Assembly (NCBI GenBank): GCA_032358165.1
Contig: JAALGY010000031.1
Span: 2,542,001-2,606,000, forward strand
Direction of reading: 5' to 3'
Length of the DNA: 64,000 bases
Source of the DNA: Diplosphaera chodatii
Lineage: Eukaryota > Chlorophyta > Trebouxiophyceae > Prasiolales > Stichococcaceae
Made by a program: the position numbers and the translations under genes. The notes under the pieces are model-generated. The model searched no databases and had not been told where the DNA came from. It saw nothing but the letters and a program-made list of their open reading frames with translations. Below, piece after piece: positions 1 through 11,108 of this stretch; the first letter of the stretch is position 1, and each line of letters begins with the position of its first letter.

Positions 1-3000
1 GGCTGTGGAGTTTCCGCTGCAGGCACACCCACCGCACAAGCTTGAAGGCGATACAGGTGGCAAGCCGATGCTTCGTGCAGCATCAAATCTGCGGCGTGGC
101 ACACAGTGGGTCTGGCGCTGCAGGACTTGGCACCAAGCACGGCCGATGTTGCGGTGGTTCCGCACCCGTCTGCCACAATCGTCCGGTTGGCATACTCCGG
201 CAGGATCTGCACCAACACGGTACGACCTTGGCTGGCCGGTGCAAACTTGCATGTTTCAATCTGCGCACACTGGACTGCACCCATGCAACATGATGGTTGC
301 TGATATATAAAGCTGTGATGCCTCACAGCTCTGTAAGGGTTCAGTTCCGGCGCATAGCGTGTGGTCACTGTGACAGTGGTAGGCGCGCCGAGCTTTGCCA
401 GCCCCACGCGTGTTGCATTCTGGACCACGGTCTGCAGAGCCTGCACGAAGCAAAAGCTGGAAGATGGCTACGCTGGGTGCTGCTGCTATCAGGTGTGTGC
501 AGCAGGGCACGCAAGGCAGAGACTGGCTGGCGCCAGCGTTGCTTTGGGTGTTGCTGATCTAAAATGTAGAAGAGGGCACTTATGTGCTCAGGGCTGCAGT
601 GACACAGCATGGCAGTGGGCAGCTCACTTGCGGAGTGTATGTTCCGTTGACGTGCAGCGTGATGATCGCCATGGTGATCTTCGTCCCGCTGAGATCGGCG
701 GCCTGTTGCACACACCCGCGGTCTGGTTGACTGCTGGCCATAGGGTGATGTCAGCATGCCCCACCTGGGCTACCAAACAAGATGCATGCATGTTGCTGGA
801 TGTGCAGTCAGGCTACCTCTGTGATGTTCAGTATGCGGCATTGCGTGAGCTTTGGCACGTTGTTCGTCACCAAATTGAGCAGTGCTGTCTGCTCTAGGTT
901 GTCTGGTATCACGCCCTGGCTTTCGAACTGCACATGAAACAGCAATCCCACCTCAGATCTTCAGCAGCATACTTCGGCTAGTGCTGCACAGTCGCCCTTC
1001 TCTGATGCCCGGCCGCAGTGGCCAAAAAGCAGCGGTGGCGGCAGGCACACCTGGAAGGTCGCCAGGAAGGGCGAGGTCGTCAGGTTGACGTACCCCGGCA
1101 GCCGCGCGTTCAGTACCAGCGAGTTGTCCAGCCGCTTAACCAGCAGCGTCAGGAAAGTCACCTGGAGGAAAGGAAGCACATACTGGTCTGCCGTTGCTCT
1201 TGTTGGACCCTGCTGTCTAGTGTGAAGCGGGGTCAGCTGCCACCAGGACCTGACACAGTGGTTGTGAAAAGAACAGGCTCGTGCAAGGGTCAGCATGTCA
1301 AAGTCAGGTGCTTGTTGCACACATGCCAACTTCATATCGCATCGCACATTGTAGCCGAAGGTCGTCATTGACTCTGCGAGCTCCAGCCGCTGCTCGTTCC
1401 CACGCTGTGAAGGCTGCGAGGTGACAGCAGATTGCACGCATCAGCTGTCATCGTCCATGCGGTGACACATGACGGGTCAACTGCTGTACATACGCTGCAG
1501 CACCTCGCATGCTGTGTGCGCCAGCAACATGCATCCTGGATGCAGGGGCCATGGTGCAGGTGCTGACTGGGCAAGCGGGTGCAATCCTCAGCACCTGGCG
1601 GCGCTTGATGAGCAGGGAGTTGCGGGTGAACGAGATCAGCACATTCACGTCCAGCGCAACATAGTCTGTCAGCGTCGTGTCGAAGATGTACGTGGCGGAG
1701 GGCGCCGCCGCCCCGTCCGTCAGGCCTGGGCAGGCGCACATGGTGTCAGCGCAGACGGCCCACCCGCAACAGGCACGTCTTGCAATGACGATGCCCTCGT
1801 CACGAGACCAGCAGTTGCGCGGGCCGTGCACCTGGCGCTAGCGCCTCTGCGATGCTGCCGCCCTGCAGCAGCCTGCGGCCGCGAATGGTGCGTTCAGGCT
1901 GCGGGGGCGGCCTCCTCGCGGGGGCCGGCACCTGTGTGCCTGCAGCGGCAGGACACTCCTGTGAGCGCCGTCGCACTACCGAGGTTCGGTGTACCCTGCA
2001 TGTGGCCGGGGTCCTGCGTCCCCAGTAGCGGCCGACTGTGCGGCGTCAGATGGTGTCTAGTTGGTCAGGGCTGCACCCCTCATGCGCAGGCCGCTCTGCC
2101 TGTGAGGCGCCAGCGATTCAGCTCTGGTCTGCCAGCTCAGGGGGGGCCAGCGGCGAGGCACGAACGCACCATTGGGTGACACGTAGTCCACGGCGGGCCC
2201 CTGGGCGGGTGCGGCTGTGACGTTGATGACGTAGTGCGGCAGTGCGTACTGCGCGTCAAAGGTCCGCTGCAGCGCCGACAGCAGGTGGCTGCTGACGCCC
2301 TCCTTCATCTGGGGCCCGAACATCTGCAGGCAGGGAGCAAACGCAGGTTGTGCGGCCATCAGTGGGTGGGCTGTGCGGCTGCTGCTATATGCTGCTGTCC
2401 TCAGGTGTACATGTCCAAGCAGAGCGAAGGCTCGACAGGTCACACAGCGCCCGGCTTCCAGCGCAGCTCACTCTGTATCTATAAAACTGAAATGAGGCCA
2501 ACGTCCCGTTGGGCAGCTCCCCAGGGCGTAAAACCTCGTAGACCACCGTGCTGTCCTGGGCTGCACCATCACACGGGAACATGTTGGGAACATATGACAG
2601 GCCGACGTCCGCTCAGTTTCTCGCCCGTACGAATGTGGTAGGCCATTCATCGGAGCATCTGTGTATCAACATATGCATCGTTGCGCCACAAATGCAAGCA
2701 CATGCATTGCGAGGTACTCACTGCCGGGTGGCAGGTTCTGGCCGGGCTCAAGTGCTGCTGCAACTTCGGGCGATGCCGCGACCGCCGGCGCCATTGCAGC
2801 ACCCGCGCCGCTGCCAGGCCCGCCAGCTGGTGCTGCCACCTCCGCTGCCGGCGCAGGTGCCCCGCTGGACGCCTGCTGCAAAGCCCTGGATGCTGACGAG
2901 GCGTATGCCCGGCCATCAAGCCGCCAGGTTGCCTCCTGCCGCTGCAGCTGCCATGTGCCGCCATTGCCGTCGTGTGCGGGACCGGTAGTGTGCCCAGCCA

Positions 3001-3055
3001 CCGGCACTGCGACGGCCAGCAATGCGGAGACCAGCACCGCCAACAATTGGCGCAT
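1..3055 (-). CDS. Secreted / receptor-ectodomain-like protein, 3' end beyond the left edge
   Basis: I do not recognise the family. The first exon starts at 3055 with a clear signal peptide (MRQLLAVLVSALLAVAVPV), followed by an Ala/Pro/Gly-rich low-complexity stretch ending at a GTGAGT donor near 2730. Later exons, joined in frame, include VVYEVLRPGELPNGTLASF (about 2470-2555), MFGPQMKEGVSSHLLSALQ (about 2180-2325), a segment with TYIFDTTLTDYVALDVNV (about 1600-1730), VTFLTLLVKRLDNSLVLNAR (about 1055-1165), ITMAIITLHVNGTYT (about 630-700) and VQILPEYANRTIVADG (about 170-280). Several N-x-S/T sites (NGT, NVT, NLT, NAT, NRT) suit a glycosylated extracellular protein. No membrane helix or catalytic domain is visible in the part present. 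It could be the ectodomain of a receptor or a free wall protein. The short intron near 285-340 is uncertain. Confidence 0.6.
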
Positions 3056-3775
3056 CGTCCACGCTGTGGCGCTGGCGGCAAGGCCCTACCACACTTCAGC
3101 TTGATTGCATGCGGCCCCAGCGGTACGCACAGGAGCAGTCGCGATGCTGGCCCGCGTGCTGCAGGACGTGCTGCTCCTCCGCCCGCAACCTGCTGCTCTG
3201 ACGTGGGGCTTTCGGCAGGTGCCAAGGTGGGGAGGGCTGCAAGCAAATGCAAACTCCACAGCTGTGCTGACCCAGGTCCTCCGCGATTCCTTTCGGGATG
3301 CCTCTATCGGGCACAGCGCCGAAGTGAGAGGGACACAAAGCTCACCACTGACTGGCTGCAGCTTGCTGAGAAGCAAGCCAACACTGAAAAGCAAGGCGTA
3401 TCAGGGCACATGTTCCAAGCAATACAATTTCGTCACGACTGTCCTATCATGGCGAGTTGTGAATGGCCGCGCCAGCAACTAAATGAGCACCGCACGGTTT
3501 TCATCAAAAGAATACTTCGGGGTCGCACGGCACTCAAGTGCTTCAACGCTGCGCGATGCTTGCGATGGGTGCGTCTGGCTGGTACAGTGGACGCACCATT
3601 CGGGAACATGTACTTCCAGCGACCAGAAGTATCTGAAAAGCACCTGTTCTACAGACTGTTCTACAGACTGTTGTAAGAATACCGGCAGAACCGGACTGCA
3701 GCGTTTCATCTACGTCTGTCATGAGTCAGTATCACTCGCCATGTGTTCTAGCAAACCCGCGCACACAACAGCTGC
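3056..3775. other. Intergenic, with a 12-base tandem repeat
   Basis: This space lies between two minus-strand genes: the promoter side of the secreted-protein gene and the 3' side of the dehydrogenase. Several ORFs overlap here in all frames, but none shows a domain, signal peptide or splice-consistent extension. The only structure I see is a short tandem repeat at 3644-3672. Confidence 0.5.
3644..3672. repeat. 12-base direct tandem repeat, about 2.4 copies
   Basis: The unit CTGTTCTACAGA occurs at 3644-3655 and 3656-3667, followed by CTGTT. It lies about 100 bases downstream of the dehydrogenase stop codon (minus strand), probably in its 3' flank. It looks like a minisatellite seed with no evident function. 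Confidence 0.8.
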
Positions 3776-5371
3776 CTACAGTGTGGTGTATCCACCATCA
3801 ATGATGAGCGGATGCCCAGTGATGAATGCGGCCTCATCAGACGCCAGGAATGCAACCGCTGCAGCCACCTCCTCTACCGTACCCATCCTGCAAGCAAGGC
3901 ACTAGGAAGTGCGCTGGCAGCACTGCAGCGGAGCGCATTGCGTGCCCTGCTGTCACAATGTACAAGCATGCCGGGAGCCGCTCAAAATCTGGGACATTGG
4001 CGCCCACCTTGGGATGATCTGATGTGACGTCATTTCCCTGCACGCCTCCTCCAGAGTCACGCCCAGCATGTCGGCGTGTCTCCGAGTGCCATCAGTGAGG
4101 ATGGGTCCGGGGCACACGGCGTTCACACGCACACCCCACTTGGCAGCGTCCAGCGCTGTGCACCGCGTCATCTGGATGAGGGCGCCTGCAAGGGTAGTGC
4201 ACGGCCGTCGAGGAGCTATGCCGTCACATCGACCAGGGCCAACTATGCACACAATGCTGCTTCTGATGGCAACAGGCGGCCTGCAGAATATGCTGTCACA
4301 GCTCGCCTAGTCGCTCCTCAGCATGTGTTGCTACCTTTGGTTGTGCTGTAGGGCACAAAGGCCGGCTGCGCAATGAAGCTGGAGCAGCCCGAGGCGAGGT
4401 TGACAACGGCCCCGCCGCCGCCGCTCGCTGCTGTGCCGCCGTTGCGCTGCATCGCACGCAGCGCATACTTCAGGCCCCACGCATACCTGCGGCACCGACA
4501 CTGCAACAGGTTTGTCAAACAGACCCCGCTGCAGCTTCAAGCACTTGATTACTGCACGTCAAAAGGCCTGCGTGCCTGTGGCAGGGCCACCTCGCACTCG
4601 TCCTATGCGATGGTAAGCACCCCGCAGTCCCGTTCTGAATGCAGAAAGCAGGAAAACGAGGATGGACCTCACCCTTTGACGTTGGTGCTGAGTGCTGCAT
4701 CCCACTGCTCCTCAGTGACCTCTGTGACCTCGCCAAACACGAACCTCGCCGCATTGTTGACGAACACGTGCAGGCGACCATCGGGGTCGGGCGCAGCAGT
4801 CTGGATCAGCTGCTCCACCTCTGCCTCCCTCGACATGTCCACCTGGCTACAGAGCTGACTGTCGGATTCCTTCACGCTGGATACCACCAAGCATGGGTCG
4901 TTGCCAGGCAGCCACACAAGCGCTGCCAGCTTTGCCTGGCGTGTCACAAGCCAGGTCCCCTTCCATATGGGGCTGCGTCCTTGCCTGCACAAAGTGGACG
5001 TCAGCATCGCCGCCCGCCGCCGATTGCACGGCGTCCAGGGCGGCTGGCGCCGCTGCCTGGTCTACATCTGCCATGAAGACGCGGGCGCCTTCCTGCGCCA
5101 AGCGGCAGCATATTGCCAGGCCAATACCGTTTGCGCCGCCTGCACAGCATGATGGGGTAAAGGGCTCGTACAGAGGGGATGGCAGAAGGACTCCTGCATG
5201 TACCACAAAGCATTAACACAGGCGCGGGAGCGTGGCGTAGTGTGCCGATCCATACAGGACCGTGGACCACGCATACTGCGGTTTTCTAACCTCGACGTTG
5301 CATACGGAATGCGGTCCGGCAGCACCTGTGACCACCGCCGTCTTGTGCTCAAACCGCCGTGCTGCCGCCAT
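3776..5371 (-). CDS. Short-chain dehydrogenase/reductase (SDR), about 250 residues
   Basis: This is an NAD(P)-dependent oxidoreductase of the classical SDR family; the substrate cannot be told. Exon 1 (5326-5371) encodes [16 protein letters not shown]. Spliced to exon 2 (from 5139) it gives the nucleotide-binding motif TGGANGIG, then VFMADVDQ. The next exon carries HVFVNNAA, the NNAG-type motif with Ala for Gly. Then come VNLASG (the likely catalytic Ser region) and the active-site YSTTK (YxxxK), followed by [17 protein letters not shown]. The last exon reads [20 protein letters not shown] and stops at 3776-3778. The length, motif order and C-terminal IDGG are all typical. The intron after exon 2 appears to use a GC donor (4979-4984), although a nearby GT at two codons' distance would also keep frame. 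It is most like cytosolic or organellar SDRs with a C-terminal 'GG' signature; I see no long targeting peptide. Confidence 0.9.
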
Positions 5372-5960
5372 GCTGATCTGAGAGGCACGATGTTGCGCAC
5401 GGCCACTGTCGTCACAGCGCCGATGCAGCCGGCCGTTAAACCACTAGGATGCGCACTGTTTCCAGCTGATAATGAGCGGCCCCCGGGGCCGGCAGTCAGC
5501 ATGGAAGTGAGGGCATGATGGGGTCACACAGGTCCCAAAGATCCCTCTGGCCGGACGTGCAGATACGCAGCTGTGGAAGGTGACAAGGTTTGCTGATCAA
5601 TCACCGAGCAAGCATCTGTTGCCGCGGTTGCGCTTGGACGGCACAACACGCAGCATCAGGGGGCACAACCAGCGACATCGGAGCACCGCCCCTGAAACTG
5701 GCGGCAATCTGTTGGGAGGCGGCACTCTGCGTCGCACAGCCGTATTGCCCGAGCACAAGGACCTGGGCACCAGCATCGGCACGAGGCTAGAAGAGATCAA
5801 TACCCACCACAGCCATGAAGGTCAGCACTGGCCATCGACCAACCTGACTCCGCGTGTGTTCCTTGCTTCCCGTGACTGTACTTCAACTGACCTACATACA
5901 TTCCTATATGTGCAAATGCATGCCAGGCAAGGTGAACGTGAATAGCCGTATGCGCAGGTG
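5372..5960. other. Divergent intergenic region
   Basis: This stretch separates the starts of the dehydrogenase (minus) and the small secreted protein (plus), so it should hold both promoters. I see no convincing TATA box and no supported ORF. Confidence 0.45.
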
Positions 5961-6659
5961 ATGACAATCGCAATCGTGGTGCTGCTTGCGCTGGGCGCAG
6001 CGGCGGATGCCACGGTAAGTCTATGCTCAAGCGCTTGCAGCCTGACGGCACACCAATGGTGACGGCGGGCTACACATCGAGTGGGCTCATAACAAGCAGC
6101 AGCACACAAAGAGATGTCCAACAGTCATGATGGGGACGGTGTGGCATATGCAAGCGAGGCAACTGCATGTGGTGAAGCCCTCAAAACCCTCAAAGCCCTC
6201 CAAGCCAGCCATGAAGCCCGCCATGAAGCCCGCGGCTTCCTCATCCACCACTACCTCGACTGCGGCAGTGGGTGGCGGCAGCAGCGGCGTCAAGCAAACC
6301 CCCAGCAAGCCCATGACGCCAGTGGGGATGCCTTTTGCAGGAGTGTCTGAATGCCTGTCTCCTTTTTCCTGCCTGCCTGGAACCAAACTTTACAGCTACA
6401 GCTGGTGGCGCAGGGTCCTGATGGCATTCTCCTGTGCTCATGACAGGCGCCTACGGAGCTGGCGCTTGCCCAGGAGACCCTCACCAGCCTGGCGTCTTCA
6501 TTGGTATCAACGGCGGCCAGCAGCCCGCCACCAGCCTTCCCTGCCTTCGTGGCGATCCCCATTAAGGAGTCGGCAGACGTGGTGGCAGCAGGCCCGCCTC
6601 CCAGCTCCGGCTTGCCTCCCCCTGCAGACATGCTGGAGCCGCCCCCACCCCGCATGTGA
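5961..6659 (+). CDS. Small secreted Lys/Pro/Ser-rich protein
   Basis: Exon 1 (5961-6014) encodes only a signal peptide, MTIAIVVLLALGAAADAT, and ends at a perfect GTAAGT donor in phase 0. The second exon carries a short repeat region in which PSKPSKPSKP is followed by AMKPAMKP, then a Ser/Thr-rich linker and TPSKPMTPVGMPFAG up to a GTGTCT donor near 6348. The last exon, from about 6447 after TGACAG, reads ALAQETLTSLASSLVSTAAS and then a Pro-rich tail (PPPSSGLPPPADM) ending PPPPRM and stopping at 6659. All three pieces join in the same frame, but the acceptor of exon 2 is not decided (candidates at 6096 and 6099). No enzyme domain is seen. The composition resembles hydroxyproline-rich or cell-wall-associated proteins of green algae, which is an inference. 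Confidence 0.55.
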
Positions 6660-7290
6660 ATGTGGCATGCCTGCAGTAGGGCACTGCTCTCAGGTAGACT
6701 GATGTGTAGCCGCAGAACAACATCATCTGGGCTTTGTTGCGCCGCCAGGGTGCAGTTGCCTGAGGACGAGGATTTGCCTCCTGAATCATGCCACATACAT
6801 CAGAGGCAGTTCCCATCATGTGACAGGAAATGGCAGCTCTGTGCCTGCACTCCGACCCTTTTCCATGCATGGAACCCTGTGAAAACGTACATCGCACTCT
6901 GCAGTGCTTTCAGCACACCATCCAACACACCATGCCGTGACAGACTCGCACCTGCAGCATGCGCAGTATGCGCACGGCGCTGAACTGTCTTTGCACCAGC
7001 CGCCGATCATGTTTCGTACAGCCGCGAGAGCGGCGCGCCTGCCGCCAGCGCGTCCCGCCATGCGGCCACTGCTGCGCGTGACCCCGCAAGCGCCCGCTTC
7101 TCAGTCGCCAGCGTCGCACGCACCTGCCGCTGCAGCCTGCAGCACAACCACAAGCTGCTGCTCTTGCAACATCAGAGTTGACACCTGATCGCTCATCTGC
7201 TGCATCAACTGGGCCTGCTCACAGCGGCACATGCAGACGGTCATCTGAAAGCAACACGGCAGCATCGAACCGAATCAGTGACGGGGTTTG
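6660..7290. other. Convergent intergenic region
   Basis: This region lies between the ends of the small secreted protein (plus) and the SET-domain gene (minus). The only candidate coding stretch is the short ORF at 7009-7188. Confidence 0.4.
7009..7188 (+). CDS. Doubtful 59-residue ORF with presequence-like N-terminus
   Basis: The ORF begins MFRTAARAARLPPARPAMRP, rich in Arg and Ala and free of acidic residues, as in mitochondrial presequences. It then runs into Ala/Ser/Cys-rich sequence and stops. There is no recognisable mature domain and no obvious splice continuation before the convergent gene. It could be a true first exon, a tiny gene, or chance. I list it only because the N-terminus is unlike random sequence. 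Confidence 0.2.
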   Translation: MFRTAARAARLPPARPAMRPLLRVTPQAPASQSPASHAPAAAACSTTTSCCSCNIRVDT

Positions 7291-10200
7291 TCACCAGGGC
7301 AGCTGGTCATCCGCCGCCGCGGCCTCGTCCTCGTCGGCCGTCTTCGGGTAGCCGGCCAACTGCTGGTCATGCGCCAGCAGCATCGCGTCGAGGATGCTCT
7401 GCTCCAGGTTCCTGAGGGGAAGCATCGCAAGGTGAGGACATCTATGACCTTGCCATGCTCCTTGAGCAGCATCCTCACAGCCTTTTAAAGGCAGCAGGAG
7501 GCATGAGGCAGCTGCAGGTAGCTGCTGTGCGTCCTGCTGCAGCGCTATGCTGGACGTCCTGGGCGGACCGCTGGCCTGGCGCACGTCCAGCATCGGGTGC
7601 GCACCTGTCTGTGGGCTCAGACAGCTGCCCCAGCGCCCGCGCGAGCTCGGGGTCGAAGTCGCCAGCCCCGCCGGTCTCAGGATCCCAGCCTGCTTCAGCA
7701 GGTGAACCCATCAGGACTGGTGCCAATCACGATGGGCTTGAAGCACTCGATCACGGCTTTGCTTGAGCCTGAGGAGTGCTGCTACAAGAATTCTGGGCTC
7801 CGAAGCTGACGAGCAGACGAGCTGCAGGTGCTTCAGCAGCAGCGCGGCGCACCAAAGGCGAACAGGTCCTCCTTTCCGGACAGCACCGCCCGCGCCCACG
7901 TCAGCGCCGTCGCATCCGGCCCGTCCGGTCCCACAACCATCTGCAGGTGACGAAACGCGCATCACAGCTGATGTGCTCGCGGGCCAAGGCGGCGCCTGAT
8001 CCCCTCACACATGCAGCAGCAGGCGTCAGCGCTGGCAGCGGTGCTGACCTCCATGCCCTGGAGCTGGGTGGCGGAAGCAGAGAGGCTCCCGCTACCAGCT
8101 GCCGCGGCGGCGTCGAACAGCAGCGTCGCCTGGTGGTTCTCGTTGGCCGCATCGAAGAAGCCATAGTTCATCAGCAGGTCCTGCGGGCTGAGCCTGCAGC
8201 CATAACATTAGAAGGCTGCTGCATTCATGCACTTCAGACCCTGAGGCTACCTGTGTAGGATGCACAACATGGTAGTGTTTGCATTTAGCTAGTGCCGCTG
8301 GGTCCACATGCAGCGCACCAGGGGCCATACGAGTCGAAAATCTCCTCGCCGGCGGCATAGTCGCGGTGGGCCGCCAGGCTGGCGGCCTGCTTGTGCCCCC
8401 GCAGGCACGACTCCTCACCTGGTCACACACAGCACACACTGCTCACACAACGTTACAGCGTCGGCAGGGGCTGCATACAGGAGCGATGCGGCTGTGCAGC
8501 AGCACTGAATGCAGAGCAACACGTCTATGCCACACTGGCTGCCAGGAAGGAATTCAAGGCATTTCAACCCCGCCCTCAGCTCACCAGCGTCACTGCTGTG
8601 GTTCAGCATGTCCACCCACGGCACCAGCAACGTGTTGGCGGCTCCCCAGTCGTCCTGCCAATCGCTTGTCTCCTCGTCATCTGCGCGTTTGAACCAGCAT
8701 GATGTTAGCCCTGTGGGCAGCAGGCCCGGCAACGCTCAACCAGCACATCAGGCCTGCAGCAGGGGCAGGCCACAGCTGGCCAGCCGCGCCAGGTCCCACC
8801 GTCAAAATCCTGGCGCCGCAGGTTGAAGCCCCGGCTGAGCGCGGTGGCGGCTGCCCACGCCATGCTGTCCTGAGCCACCAGGTCCTCCACCGCCTGGCCC
8901 TCGAGGCTGGCCGCTGCGCCGCCCTGCCGCTTCGCGGCGGTGCGGATGGCTGCCTCCACTGCGGCTGTGTCCTGCAGCAGGGCACCAGCCGCCGAGCATC
9001 TGCACCAGTCTGCCAAAAGGGACTGCCGCCACGTGGGCTGCCTCAATCGGGTGCACCAAGCCAGCGCCGCTGGCAGTCGGCATCGCATCAGGCCATGTGA
9101 AACACAGCACACAGTCCGCCACAATCGGTATGGTTCCCGAAAGACAGCAGAGGCTAGGGGCGCACCTCCCGGACCTGCTGCAGCCGGTCGGCCAGCGTCC
9201 TCGCCATGGGCGACCCGGCCAGCCAGGCCCGCTGCTCGGCGCCCCACAGCAGCGGGTGCTCCGCCTGACAATCACAGGTTTCCGGCCTCAGTGCACGACG
9301 GGTCGTCACAAGGGGGTCAGTCTCCGCACGTGCCCACTCTCATTGCGCATCCCCAGCATGGCACACTTTGGCAAGTGGGCAGGTGCGCGGCCTGTAGAAG
9401 AATGTGGCCATGGGGCATCCTGGCTGCCACAGAACCAGAGTGAGAATTGGCGGCTTGGCACCCCGGCAGCAGTCCTGGCATGCACCTGGTCGGGGAGGCG
9501 GGCGACAAAGGGCGCCCAGAAGCTGCTCGCTCCTCGGGCCCGCTCCACCAGCAGGTGCAGCGAGAGCGTCTGCGCAGGTGTGCCCATCACTGGTCTCGTT
9601 GCTGATCCGGTCAGTGCACAGCTGCAAGCGCTGCCGAGCAGCCTTTCAGCGTGCACAGCCTTGGTGCGCCCTGTGAGCAGCTGCTTGCGGCGGCCAGAGG
9701 CTGCAGTGCGCCCTGGGTCAGCCACTGGGACCCAAGCGCTGTCCAGCATGGCAGCGTGTTTTGAGTGATGCTGTGCACTGGGTAGTTCCCTCACTACCTG
9801 CCAGTCGTTCAGGCCGCCCGCGGCGGCAATGGGGCCCACTACAGGGCAGCTGGCGGCACTCAGGGCGCTCAACGTTGCTCGCTGGGGCACCGCCACCACC
9901 CGCTGCCCCTTGCTGATGGGCTGCGCTGCCACCAGGCCCCAGCCCCTGGGTGCAACGGACCATTCAGTCCCGAAAGTGCCAATGGAAGACAAGTCAGCAT
10001 CCCTGGAAGCAAGAGTGCATGCCCCCAACCAACATGGCATCACCGGTCACGACTGGCTGCTTTGGCATGAGGGCATGACATGTGAGCTGTACCATGACAC
10101 CGCATTCCCTCACCCGCCGCGGCCGGGGATGCGGCGTGGCACCAGCTGCGCCGGCTGCGGCTCAATGCTCTGGATCCAGGCAGCCAGCGCATCTGCTGCC

Positions 10201-10526
10201 GCCTGCTCAGGGTCGCTGCTGGCAGGCGCAGCTGCCTCACTGGTCTGAGCCGGCAGCTGTGAGGTGGCTGCCGCACTGCAGTGCACGACGGCTGCAGAGC
10301 TGGTGCTGCGCGTGCCGAATGGTGCATTGGCACGTGCGCCCGACCATGACGCGCTGCATGTGCAATGTGGTGAGGCAGCCCTGCTGCTGGCACGGTCCAG
10401 CAGCACCGCAGTGGTGTAGTGATGCTGCCGCAGCGCCCCTCCCCACACGCGCACGTCGCTGCACGACAGCGCTGCACAGAGCGGCGATTCGGCTCGCAGC
10501 GCCGGCATGCGCAAGCACTGCAACAT
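7291..10526 (-). CDS. SET-domain protein lysine methyltransferase, Rubisco-LSMT type
   Basis: The protein should transfer a methyl group from SAM to lysines of a (probably chloroplast) protein. The N-terminal exon (10114-10526) is rich in Ser, Ala and Arg and could hold a plastid transit peptide. The next exon (9798-10002) has GWGLVAAQPISKGQRVVAVP, the start of the SET fold. Later exons give SLHLLVERARGASSFWAPF, HPLLWGAEQRAWLAGS, then LLVPWVDMLNHSSDA (the NHS motif of the SAM site), YAAGEEIFDSYG (the C-terminal SET motif with its Tyr), and LLMNYGFFDAANENH. The last exon ends with AGYPKTADEDEAA, a signature of the Rubisco-LSMT substrate-binding domain. Domain order and size fit plastid LSMT-like enzymes. 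In plants these methylate Rubisco large subunit or fructose-bisphosphate aldolase; the actual target here is not determined. The start codon is the best ATG but is not proven. Confidence 0.85.
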
Positions 10527-11108
10527 GCCACCCCTGCCTGCCCAATCTGATAAGCCGCACTACAAATGAGCTCTGTAATAACGTGTTGCGGTGTGCAAAA
10601 ATAGCCACTGGACAGGCGTCCAGCCCTGAAGACACCAGCTGAGATCGGCGGCAGAGCGCAAGCTATGAAACGAATCAGCAGTCCGTTCGGTCAACCCACA
10701 ATACCGATTGCGATCCTGCTGAAATTTTCTCGGACGATGCCAGCAGGGGCAGTCATTGCTCCGGACCTCTGCCAGGCACTCGAACAGCCAAGCTGTCCAG
10801 CCTGTGCCAGCTGGGGCTGAGTGCGGGGAGGATGACCGCCGAAGTCAGCCATGATTACTGCAGGGGCCAGCACAGGGGGCCACGTCGCCTGGAAGGATCG
10901 CAGCCAGAGTGAAGCTGCCTAAAACCGACCCTGCACTGTTTCGTGACATGTGTCTGTACTTTGGCAGACACGTAACCCGTTGTATCATTCCCGACTGGCT
11001 GTGCAGTTGGTGCCCCGGATCAGGCAACTCACCTACAATCTGCTATAAACTCTGCGCATATTGATTCATACCTGCTACGCTTGAGACTCACACCCAGCAC
11101 AGCACACA
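10527..11108. promoter_or_regulatory. Divergent promoter region between LSMT-like and LHCSR genes
   Basis: About 580 bases separate two divergently transcribed genes whose products are both expected in the chloroplast. The plus side has a TATA box at 11044-11049. I do not see a TATA box on the minus side. No supported ORF lies here. Confidence 0.55.
11044..11049 (+). promoter_or_regulatory. TATA box of the LHCSR gene
   Basis: TATAAA sits 60 bases before the ATG at 11109. With a start site about 30 bases downstream, the 5' leader would be roughly 35 bases, which suits a highly expressed light-harvesting gene. The leader ends in a CA-rich run (CACAGCACACA) before the ATG. Confidence 0.6.
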
